From: a virus
Length of the DNA: 26,435 nucleotides
Virus record (IMG/VR): IMGVR_UViG_3300037520_000741
Span: 1 to 26,435 of that record
Reading direction: 5' to 3' (one strand)
This document shows, piece by piece, positions 5,890 to 11,402 of this stretch; position 1 is the first letter of the stretch, and each line of letters starts with the position of its first letter. The notes under the pieces are model-generated. The model worked only from the letters and a program-made list of their open reading frames with translations. It searched no databases and had not been told where the DNA came from. A program made the position numbers and the translations under genes.

Positions 5890-6332
5890 AACACAAACAC
5901 GCAGACAAGATGGCGGCGTACGCACAAGATGCACTAAATACGGACACACCTTGGGAGTTGTGGGAGGCTCGCGCCCCTCGCAAGCATGACTGGTTTGCGA
6001 TGAAGGGTCATCACCCGTGCTGGAGTGTAGATTTTGAGTACCGACGCAAGCCTCAAGAGCACACAGTCACGCTCAACACCGAGCAGATCAAAGAAATCCT
6101 CATGGCTTGCGAGTACCCGAGCTGGGAGAACGAGGACTTTAAATCTGGTGTGCTAGCGTTGGAAGCTGCGCTGGGTATACCGACAAAGACCAACGCTCAG
6201 ATAGCCTGCGACATGCTGGGACAAGCGCACAAAGCACTGGAAGAGCACTCAGCAGAAATCTGCGAGCCGAACGTAGACCACATCCAGCTGCTGGTGTGGG
6301 GCGCAATGAAATTACTGGAGCAACAAGCATGA
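5886..6332 (+). CDS. Phage protein with PWELWE-type N-terminal domain (148 aa)
   Basis: The first 55 residues contain DTPWELWEARAP, a Trp-Phe segment and FEYRRKP. This arrangement of a PW-LW motif, a central aromatic patch and a YRRKP end recurs in short domains of many phage proteins and has no known function. The rest is helical (NTEQIKEILMACE; NAQIACDMLGQAHKALEEH) and may oligomerise. The start overlaps the HTH gene stop by four bases, with the ribosome site AAGGAGTG inside the preceding gene, so the two are translationally coupled. It overlaps the next gene in the same way. Confidence 0.7.
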   Translation: MKHKHADKMAAYAQDALNTDTPWELWEARAPRKHDWFAMKGHHPCWSVDFEYRRKPQEHTVTLNTEQIKEILMACEYPSWENEDFKSGVLALEAALGIPTKTNAQIACDMLGQAHKALEEHSAEICEPNVDHIQLLVWGAMKLLEQQA

Positions 6333-6583
6333 ACAAAGAACGTGCGAACAAGAGTATACAAAAGCTGGCGGTGAAACTGATCCAGCCCATCAATGAGTAC
6401 ATGAGCCTCAATGATGGTGACGAAGAAGTGGCGAAGATGGCCGTTGTTCTGTCCGCTATCACTAGGATGATGGCGGGGGCGGTCATAGCACTAGGAATGC
6501 CGGAGGAAGTTGCGCAGGAGGCGCTCAAGCTGGAGATGCAGTTAGTACTGGAAGCAATGGCAGAAGACGAAACCAAACACTGA
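6329..6583 (+). CDS. Small helical phage protein (84 aa)
   Basis: I place the start at 6329, where ATG overlaps the previous stop (ATGA), rather than at 6296 inside the previous gene; that longer frame lacks a ribosome site. The product begins MNKERANKSIQKLAVKL and is nearly all helix. It has a moderately hydrophobic middle (MAVVLSAITRMMAGAVIALG) that may be a buried helix rather than a membrane span, and an acidic C-terminus. No family is recognised. Its TGA is the first TGA of repeat element copy 8. Confidence 0.65.
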   Translation: MNKERANKSIQKLAVKLIQPINEYMSLNDGDEEVAKMAVVLSAITRMMAGAVIALGMPEEVAQEALKLEMQLVLEAMAEDETKH

Positions 6584-6614
6584 CCACAGCATAACAATTG
6601 TTAGCTAATGACCA
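6581..6614 (+). promoter_or_regulatory. Repeat element copy 8 (full form, AATT centre)
   Basis: TGACCA, CAGCA, TAACAATTGTTA, GCTAA, TGACCA. The first TGA is the stop codon of the 84-aa gene. The second arm leads into AAGGAGAAAC and the ATG at 6627. Its downstream half matches copy 7 over GTTAGCTAATGACCAAGGAG, which suggests copying or strong constraint. Confidence 0.8.
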
Positions 6615-6626
6615 AGGAGAAACGCT

Positions 6627-7466
6627 ATGTCTTTTTCACAGTTCACTGATATGCCCAGCCTCGGCAATTACAAGCGAGCACTGGATCACTACAACTCAAT
6701 CACTCCGATACGGGGTAGGACAGAAGATGTAAGACCGCTGTGCAACACAACAACGGGCAGACGCAAGACGCACCTCCGCATACTACCCACTACCTACGAC
6801 GGGCTTGCGGCCATGGCGTGCAGACTATACGACACGGACGTGGTGATCTACGTGAGCGATGGGCGGGTGGTGATCGACAACGACTACCCAAGCCTGAGCA
6901 CTAACTCGTTTGCCAACGCACTAACACCACACGGTATGGTGCTGGGGCAGCGTTATAGCGAGACGTGGGTGTGGTGTAAGGATCAGGCGTACTGGCTGCC
7001 GGTACGAGCGAAGCTGGAGATGAAGCAGTACGACAACGGTATAGGCTGGTATCCGGTGGAGCCGCACACGTTTTACAAGCACGTGGCTAATCGCAAGGTG
7101 CTGAGTGCATTCACCAAGCAGTACAAGCCGTTCGGGGATCACTGCATGAATATACTTAAGCTCCTAGGTGCAAACGTTGAGGAGAACAAAGAGTACGTAC
7201 GCACACCAGATGCACAGGTGCTGCGTGATGCGAGTCGTGAGGGATGGGGCGAGGCGACTAAGTACTTCTTGCGCCATGCGGAAGTTACTACGTGGACATA
7301 TGGGTACAAGAGCCGGATCACTAAGCTTGTGCCAGCCAAGCTGAAGAAGGCGCTCCTCGACTATGTAAAGGTAGAGCACAACGAGGAGATTTTTGAGAAG
7401 GAAGCTGCGCCCATAGGCGTGGCGATCAACGACATTAACTGTAAGTACATAGGAGCAAGTAACTAA
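6627..7466 (+). CDS. Hypothetical phage protein (279 aa)
   Basis: I do not recognise this 279-residue protein. It starts MSFSQFTDMPSLGNYKRALDHYN and alternates predicted strands and helices, with a segment rich in Tyr and Trp (SETWVWCKDQAYWLPV; YDNGIGWYPVEPHTFYKHV) and a mostly helical C-terminal third. There are no visible nuclease, NTPase or HTH motifs. The start has a strong ribosome site (AAGGAGAAACGC) straight after repeat element copy 8. Its TAA overlaps the next ATG by one base (TAATG), so it is coupled to the 79-aa gene. A size near 280 aa and the position suggest a co-expressed early protein. Confidence 0.7.
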   Translation: MSFSQFTDMPSLGNYKRALDHYNSITPIRGRTEDVRPLCNTTTGRRKTHLRILPTTYDGLAAMACRLYDTDVVIYVSDGRVVIDNDYPSLSTNSFANALTPHGMVLGQRYSETWVWCKDQAYWLPVRAKLEMKQYDNGIGWYPVEPHTFYKHVANRKVLSAFTKQYKPFGDHCMNILKLLGANVEENKEYVRTPDAQVLRDASREGWGEATKYFLRHAEVTTWTYGYKSRITKLVPAKLKKALLDYVKVEHNEEIFEKEAAPIGVAINDINCKYIGASN

Positions 7467-7705
7467 TGATAATCAAACAAGATGGTACGCCGCTGGACTT
7501 GGATGACGTGTTCGAGGTGGAGGGTGTTAAGTACACGGTGCATGACATCGCGGGCAACACCGTGATCGCGTGGGGTAAGGACAACAGCAAGCTGCGCAAA
7601 CGGTTCCAAGCCGATGCTATAGGTATGACCGCAGATGAAGCGTCAACGGACAGATCGAAAGTTGTGCTGGCTCGCGTAAAGCTGCGCGACTACTGGGAGA
7701 ACTAA
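7466..7705 (+). CDS. Hypothetical phage protein (79 aa)
   Basis: A 79-residue protein starting MIIKQDGTPLDLDDVFEVEGVKYTVHDIAGNTVIAWG. The first half reads as a small beta-barrel-like fold of alternating strands and turns, as in SH3-like phage proteins. The second half is charged and includes a helical segment (KLRKRFQADAIGM). No motif gives a function. It overlaps both the gene before it and the gene after it by one base (TAATG at each end), so the three genes probably depend on re-initiating ribosomes. Confidence 0.65.
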   Translation: MIIKQDGTPLDLDDVFEVEGVKYTVHDIAGNTVIAWGKDNSKLRKRFQADAIGMTADEASTDRSKVVLARVKLRDYWEN

Positions 7706-7833
7706 TGCTGCGATACAAGCCAAGCAAGCACGTGCCGGTACGGGTGCGGCTGCCCAAGGGTATTGACATTCGTACCACAAAAGTATATAATGGTAGATGT
7801 AAAAGTAACAAACCAACTAAACAAACTAACTGA
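7705..7833 (+). CDS. Very small basic protein (42 aa) spanning a promoter
   Basis: ATG overlaps the previous stop (TAATG), and the frame runs 42 codons to the TGA that starts repeat element copy 9. The product begins MLRYKPSKHVPVRVRLPKG and is strongly basic, with many Lys and Arg and no acidic patch. The coupling at its start and the placement of its stop exactly in the element, as for the genes at 4346, 6329 and 9659, support it as a real gene. A strong promoter lies inside its second half. It may be a small nucleic-acid-binding peptide, or a leader frame that lets ribosomes run up to the element. Confidence 0.5.
   Translation: MLRYKPSKHVPVRVRLPKGIDIRTTKVYNGRCKSNKPTKQTN
7763..7791 (+). promoter_or_regulatory. 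Strong sigma-70-type promoter inside the 42-aa gene
   Basis: TTGACA at 7763-7768 and TATAAT at 7786-7791 with the optimal 17-base spacer: a consensus promoter. Transcription would begin near 7798, about 80 bases before the ATG at 7878, with repeat element copy 9 in the leader. The spacer holds GTACCAC (7772-7778), the inverse of the GTGGTAC that overlaps the -10 at 1981. Confidence 0.85.
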
Positions 7834-7864
7834 CCATCCCCTAACAATTGTTAGGGGGTAACCA
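7831..7864 (+). promoter_or_regulatory. Repeat element copy 9 with 20-base perfect palindrome
   Basis: TGACCA, TCCCC, TAACAATTGTTA, GGGGG, TAACCA. The arms extend to CCCCTAACAATTGTTAGGGG (7838-7857), a perfect palindrome and the longest among the ten copies. In RNA it could fold into a strong hairpin just upstream of the ribosome site at 7866. Confidence 0.85.
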
Positions 7865-7877
7865 CTGGAGAAGCATC

Positions 7878-8765
7878 ATGGGTATTTCAAACTCAGCAGT
7901 ATTGGTACAGCTCAGCATCAGCACGTGGGGTACTGAGCGACTCGACCGAGGGCAAAGCGACCGCATCAACGCGATCAACAACGCCGACTCAAAGGCTGGC
8001 AAGGTGCACAAAGACTTGATGTGCGGCACGTCACTGGCGAAGGACATCGAGTTGTACGTGGCGAAGTGCAGGCTGTTCAACAACGAGCAGACACTGCCGT
8101 GGCAAGACCGAGGGACAAGGCTGCTACCGACCAGTATGTTCATGCAGTACAAGGCCGACATGAACAAGCGAGAAACTAAATTCAACGCGATGGTAAACAA
8201 GTTCGTGCCTAATTTTGAAGCGGCTAAGCAGACTGCACGTAACTACCTAGGTGCTATGTTCAACGAAGCAGACTACCCACGGGCTGAGGACGTAGCGAGT
8301 AAGTACCGATGGTCTCTGGTGATTAGCCCGATACCGGAGTCAGGGCACTTCTGCATTGACGTGCCAGCTAAGGAGCTAGCTGAAGTGAGGCTGTCATGCG
8401 ACTCAGATGTGGAGCGCAAGCTGGCCGAGGCGATGCGTAAACCGTGGGAAGACCTGCACAGTATGCTGCGCAGCATGAGCGAGAGGCTCGAGGAGGTTGA
8501 GATACCCACGGAGCGTGACGAGAACGGGGTACTGATAAAGCCTAAGTATCGGCGGTTCCACGATTCGTTTGTATCCAACGCGATACAGCTGTGCGACCTG
8601 CTCAAGCACATGAACGTGACGGGTGACCCCAAGCTCGAGGAGGCGCGGCGCAGGGTTGAGATAGCAGTTAGGGGCGTAGACGTTGAGGACGTTAAAGAGT
8701 CGGTGATCGTGCGCTCTCAGGTTAAGTCCAAGCTCGACAGCATACTGGGGCAGTTCGATTGGTAA
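7878..8765 (+). CDS. DUF3150-like phage protein (295 aa)
   Basis: I start at the ATG at 7878, preceded by CTGGAGAAGCATC, because the longer TTG start at 7848 lies inside the palindrome. The N-terminus (VQLSISTWGTERLDRGQSDRI) and the middle, a long helical part followed by RWSLVISPIPESGHF, resemble DUF3150 proteins in layout; I recognise this by general pattern only. Such proteins often occur near MoxR-type ATPases and VWA proteins, as here (2824 and 4346), and their function is unknown. The C-terminal half is mainly charged helices that may form coiled coils (MRSMSERLEEVE). It has its own consensus promoter at 7763. Confidence 0.6.
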   Translation: MGISNSAVLVQLSISTWGTERLDRGQSDRINAINNADSKAGKVHKDLMCGTSLAKDIELYVAKCRLFNNEQTLPWQDRGTRLLPTSMFMQYKADMNKRETKFNAMVNKFVPNFEAAKQTARNYLGAMFNEADYPRAEDVASKYRWSLVISPIPESGHFCIDVPAKELAEVRLSCDSDVERKLAEAMRKPWEDLHSMLRSMSERLEEVEIPTERDENGVLIKPKYRRFHDSFVSNAIQLCDLLKHMNVTGDPKLEEARRRVEIAVRGVDVEDVKESVIVRSQVKSKLDSILGQFDW

Positions 8766-8774
8766 GGGGCGCAC

Positions 8775-9662
8775 ATGAAAATAAAACTAGGTAAGGTGAG
8801 TAACATGAAACGAGTACCGTATTCGGAAGTAGCTAAAGAACTAGGCAGTAAACTGGTATGGATCAAAGAGATACCCAAAGCGTACGAGCACCTCACGAGT
8901 AACGACGTGTATTTTGATGGGCTGTTGGCGGAGTTCCTTTTGAAGATGCACGACAAGCACCCTAAGTTTGTGTTCCAGCCACGGTGGATTATGTACGCAG
9001 ACTCCGAGAGTCCGTCAATTATCCACACGAACGTGTCGTGTGACAAGGTAGTTCTGGGTGATGTGGAGGTGTACGCAGGCACGTTCACGATGAGGAGCGA
9101 CCGGATAATCAGGGATAAGCCGAGGTCAGGCCGCGTACAAACCTCGGACATCAAGCGGGCAGGGAGGGAGTTCACTAAGTACTTCAAGCCGGAGAGCGCA
9201 GCTGAGGTGTTAGCGACGCGGGCAGGCGAGGCTAGGCGTGCAGTTTACAACGCCGTGGATACAGCAAGGGGCAAGCGCAAGCTGGCGTTGAACCTAGTTG
9301 ACTCGTACCTGCTTCAGCACATCATGGACAACCTCGACACGTACGGGGTTATAGCTAAGAGCTACGGTGCAACGGACGCTATGCTGGACGCGGCTAAGCT
9401 TGGGTACGAGGAGTGGTCTGTGATCGACAGCGCGGTTGGCGATAAGTTCGATGGGTACATTGTGCACATCAAGGACGGGCTGTACATGGTAGGCAGGCGA
9501 CACAGAGAAAAGGCGTGCGATGTGTATGAGGCTAAGGACTTACCTGCTTACATCAACGACAAGCTCGGCCAGCTCAAGTTGGTGCAGGACAACACGTACA
9601 TACGCAACGTGGGGCTGCGTGTGGACGACAACACATTCTATGTAAGAGGGGAACTGTTATGA
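8775..9662 (+). CDS. Hypothetical phage protein (295 aa)
   Basis: I do not recognise this protein. It begins MKIKLGKVSNMKRVPYSEVAKELG. The N-terminal 120 residues mix strands and aromatic residues. The middle is a positively charged helical region (ATRAGEARRAVYNAVDTARGKRKLALNL). The C-terminus returns to a strand-rich part (DGYIVHIKDGLYMVGRR). The start at 8775 has AAGGGGCGCAC before it; the ATG at 8805 is an alternative. Nine bases separate it from the DUF3150-like gene, and its TGA overlaps the next ATG, so it is likely the middle gene of a three-gene unit driven by the promoter at 7763. Confidence 0.65.
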   Translation: MKIKLGKVSNMKRVPYSEVAKELGSKLVWIKEIPKAYEHLTSNDVYFDGLLAEFLLKMHDKHPKFVFQPRWIMYADSESPSIIHTNVSCDKVVLGDVEVYAGTFTMRSDRIIRDKPRSGRVQTSDIKRAGREFTKYFKPESAAEVLATRAGEARRAVYNAVDTARGKRKLALNLVDSYLLQHIMDNLDTYGVIAKSYGATDAMLDAAKLGYEEWSVIDSAVGDKFDGYIVHIKDGLYMVGRRHREKACDVYEAKDLPAYINDKLGQLKLVQDNTYIRNVGLRVDDNTFYVRGELL

Positions 9663-9832
9663 GTAAAACGCGTAAGGAAGCTATGGTGCACGTGAACGTG
9701 AGGCTACCGGTGGAGGTGCTGGACTACTTCATGCAGTACAACAACTACACGAAGGCGATACGTGCGGCGCTTGAGCAGCATGTGGCACAGGCTACGGAAG
9801 TAGACGCAAGCCCCGAGACGGACAACCCCTGA
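9659..9832 (+). CDS. Ribbon-helix-helix DNA-binding protein (57 aa)
   Basis: The 57-residue product starts MSKTRKEAMVHVNVRLPVEV. It shows the compact ribbon-helix-helix pattern: a short strand (VHVNVRLP, about residues 10-17), a helix (VEVLDYFMQY), a turn with Asn-Asn-Tyr-Thr, and a second helix (KAIRAALEQHVAQ). Such Arc/CopG-type proteins bind short inverted repeats as paired dimers and are usually repressors. Its TGA is the first TGA of repeat element copy 10, and it closes the block that carries all ten elements. This makes it a good candidate for the protein that reads them, though nothing in the sequence proves it. It overlaps the previous gene by four bases (ATGA). Confidence 0.7.
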   Translation: MSKTRKEAMVHVNVRLPVEVLDYFMQYNNYTKAIRAALEQHVAQATEVDASPETDNP

Positions 9833-9863
9833 CCACAGGATAACAATTGTTAGGTAGTAACCA
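9830..9863 (+). promoter_or_regulatory. Repeat element copy 10 (AATT centre), last copy
   Basis: TGACCA, CAGGA, TAACAATTGTTA, GGTAG, TAACCA. It lies between the ribbon-helix-helix gene and the terminator at 9873. No gene follows before the terminator, so this copy cannot be a translation leader. It may act on transcription or on the 3' end of the message. Confidence 0.75.
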
Positions 9864-9872
9864 CACCTTATG

Positions 9873-9897
9873 AGCCCGCCCAGTGCGGGCTTTTTTT
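9873..9897 (+). terminator. Strong rho-independent terminator
   Basis: AGCCCGC (9873-9879) pairs with GCGGGCT (9885-9891) around a five-base loop, then an unbroken T-run to 9897. It closes the block of genes carrying the repeat element. Confidence 0.9.
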
Positions 9898-9910
9898 CGT
9901 CTAAAATAAT

Positions 9911-9938
9911 TTGACACTGTCCACACACATGATATAGT
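9911..9938 (+). promoter_or_regulatory. Sigma-70-type promoter of the second rightward block
   Basis: TTGACA at 9911-9916 and TATAGT at 9933-9938 with a 16-base spacer, starting 14 bases after the terminator T-run. Transcription would begin near 9945, which is why I place the next gene's start at 9978 and not at 9954. Confidence 0.8.
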
Positions 9939-9977
9939 TCCCTTATCGACTTTATGTCTGCGAAGAAGGGGAAGTAT

Positions 9978-10280
9978 ATGGCACTCACGCCAGAGAAGAA
10001 AGTTAAGCTCAAAGTTGCTGCACTACTCAAGGAACGGGGGGTGTACTACTTTTCTCCCGCCACATTCGGTATGGGTCGCTCAGGCGTGCCCGACATCATC
10101 TGCTGTCACCTAGGTAAGTTCATAGGCGTTGAGTGCAAGGCAGGCGTAAACAAACCCACAGAGCTACAGAAGCGCGAGCTAGCTGCCATAGAGAAGGCTG
10201 GCGGCGTTGCGCTTGTCATTAACGAGACCAACCTAGACCTGCTGACGCAGGCGCTAAACACCATAGAACGAGGACACTAA
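9978..10280 (+). CDS. VRR-NUC domain nuclease (100 aa)
   Basis: A small stand-alone VRR-NUC (PD-(D/E)XK superfamily) nuclease. Visible are SGVPDIIC (the PD motif), a glycine turn and GVECKAG (the ExK motif), then KPTELQKRELAAIEKAGG, the family's helix with a conserved Gln. The family cleaves DNA, often structured or branched substrates, and is common in phage replication modules. Full-length VRR-NUC phage proteins are about 90-110 residues, so this one looks complete. I choose the ATG at 9978 because GAAGGGGAAG lies just before it. The upstream ATG at 9954 would leave a leader of only about nine bases from the predicted transcription start. It is the first gene after the promoter at 9911. Confidence 0.85.
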   Translation: MALTPEKKVKLKVAALLKERGVYYFSPATFGMGRSGVPDIICCHLGKFIGVECKAGVNKPTELQKRELAAIEKAGGVALVINETNLDLLTQALNTIERGH

Positions 10281-10281
10281 T

Positions 10282-10650
10282 ATGAACCAAGGCTTAGCTA
10301 TATTGATGGAGCGCATAGACACAAACCCAGAGGAGTTTTATCAGTATTCTAATCCCACTACGGGGCTTGGGGGGGTTACTCACACCTCATCGCGTTGGAG
10401 CGCGGTCATTCTAATGGCATTAGATGAGCAGCGAAGTGGTGACTTTATCACCCCCGAGGAGCGTGCCGAGCTACGCCGCAAGCTGGGCGTCGTGAGTGGT
10501 GACGCCTTTCACAAACATGTGCTACGCAAGCTAATGGAAGACCAGACTGGTGATGATAGTAGTGACCAGCGCAGCGGTGGGAAGAAAGTTACCTTTCAGC
10601 AGTTAACGGCTTTGAACGCAAAATTAGGGAACGCAAGCTCCAATATTTAA
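10282..10650 (+). CDS. Hypothetical phage protein (122 aa)
   Basis: A 122-residue protein that begins MNQGLAILMERIDTNPEEFYQ two bases after the VRR-NUC stop, so the two are in one operon. The sequence has a Gly/Thr-rich loop (NPTTGLGGVTHTSSRW), a helical middle (AVILMALDEQRSGD; TPEERAELRRKLG) and a polar C-terminal part rich in Asp and Ser that may be flexible. There are no catalytic motifs. Association with a nuclease suggests a role in DNA metabolism, but this is only context. Confidence 0.65.
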   Translation: MNQGLAILMERIDTNPEEFYQYSNPTTGLGGVTHTSSRWSAVILMALDEQRSGDFITPEERAELRRKLGVVSGDAFHKHVLRKLMEDQTGDDSSDQRSGGKKVTFQQLTALNAKLGNASSNI

Positions 10651-10792
10651 GTTACGTCCCAGCGGGCGGTGGATGTATGTCTAAAAACACCCGCAGTATG
10701 CGAGGGGTCAACAGCCGGATGGTGTGGCCTCCAACCTCGGCGCATACCGGCTAGCCCACGATACGGGCTCCACTAATTTAAGGAGAAACACG
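10651..10792 (+). other. Short non-coding or leader region with hairpins
   Basis: 142 bases between two genes. AGCCGG (10713) can pair with CCGGCT (10747), and directly after it AGCCC (10753) pairs with GGGCT (10765). There is no T-run, so this is not a clear terminator. A 25-codon frame from the ATG at 10677 to the TAG at 10752, preceded by GGTGGA, starts MSKNTRSMRGVNSRM; it could be a leader peptide or chance. The region precedes the acidic protein gene. Confidence 0.4.
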
Positions 10793-11134
10793 ATGAACGA
10801 CTACGATCCAGACGATTATGAATACCGCGTACTGTTGTCTGAACACCGCCACGCAAAGAAGAGCAACAAGTACTACGCACAGAATGATCCCGAAGCACCG
10901 GAGCCAGACGACGAAGACGACGAGGACGGTTTGATATATCTGACTGCCGATACAATCAACGGCGTGATGTTCAGCGAGAAGTTGGATAACGATTACGACG
11001 TACTGGGGGACATGGACTTTTATGATGCCCTGCCGTCCGTTGAAGATGGGGAGGTTATCTACGGTGCGGTTAGCCCAGATGTGTACAAACGTGTTGAGCA
11101 AGAGTACGGAGTGCGAGGTACAAACCATGATTGA
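10793..11134 (+). CDS. Highly acidic phage protein (113 aa)
   Basis: I place the start at 10793, with the strong ribosome site TAAGGAGAAACACG before it, rather than at 10724. The product has about 31 Asp/Glu against about 9 Lys/Arg in 113 residues, including a run of acidic residues (PDDEDDEDG, about residues 38-46). Very acidic small phage proteins can act as DNA mimics that block restriction or other DNA-binding host proteins (T7 Ocr is the known example). There is no sequence similarity here that I can see, so DNA mimicry is a hypothesis; a simple acidic linker-rich protein is the alternative. Its last eight bases overlap the next gene. Confidence 0.65.
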   Translation: MNDYDPDDYEYRVLLSEHRHAKKSNKYYAQNDPEAPEPDDEDDEDGLIYLTADTINGVMFSEKLDNDYDVLGDMDFYDALPSVEDGEVIYGAVSPDVYKRVEQEYGVRGTNHD

Positions 11135-11402
11135 TCTAAACAAGTACGACAATAGGTCTACGTCCGCAGCTGGAAGACTGCGTGACTTCATCAAGGACGA
11201 GGTGGGTCACCAGCCGTTCTGCGCGTCGCAGCTAGTACGTGCAGTGATGGACATTGATCCGTGGTTTGGTAAACGCGATGCCGAGTCGGTGCGATGGGCA
11301 GTGAACGATGTGATAAGAAACATGATTAAGGCTGGCAAGTTAGAGGTAGTGGGCGGTGAGAAACGCAGGCGCATGTTTATGCTGGTAGGGGGTGGGAAAT
11401 GA
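11127..11402 (+). CDS. Small winged-helix-like protein (91 aa)
   Basis: The start at ATG 11127 is preferred over the in-frame start at 11022, since a GAGG site lies before it and it overlaps the acidic gene by only eight bases. The product starts MIDLNKYDNRSTSAAGRLRDF. Its pattern is a helix (AGRLRDFIKDEVG), a second helix (ASQLVRAVMDI), a third (DAESVRWAVNDVIRNMIKAG) and a short hairpin with KLEVVGGEKRRRMFMLVG, which suggests a winged-helix DNA-binding fold. This is a reading of secondary structure, not of a known family. The Arg-rich hairpin would be the wing. Its stop overlaps the next ATG. Confidence 0.65.
   Translation: MIDLNKYDNRSTSAAGRLRDFIKDEVGHQPFCASQLVRAVMDIDPWFGKRDAESVRWAVNDVIRNMIKAGKLEVVGGEKRRRMFMLVGGGK

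Noticed and set aside
7848-7877. TTG start extending the DUF3150-like protein by ten codons
   Set aside because: The start codon would lie inside the palindrome of repeat copy 9, and the ATG at 7878 has a good GGAG site.
1365-9852. The TAACNNNNGTTA repeats as rho-independent terminators
   Set aside because: Stems are mostly AT-rich and six or seven pairs long, and none is followed by a T-run. The real terminator at 9873 is a separate hairpin.
9954-9977. Upstream ATG for the VRR-NUC gene
   Set aside because: It would lie about nine bases after the predicted transcription start with no room for a ribosome site; the ATG at 9978 has GAAGGGGAAG before it.
10651-10792. tRNA or tmRNA gene
   Set aside because: Hairpins are present but there is no T-loop GTTCRA sequence, no acceptor stem pairing and no cloverleaf spacing. 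No tRNA was seen anywhere in the window.
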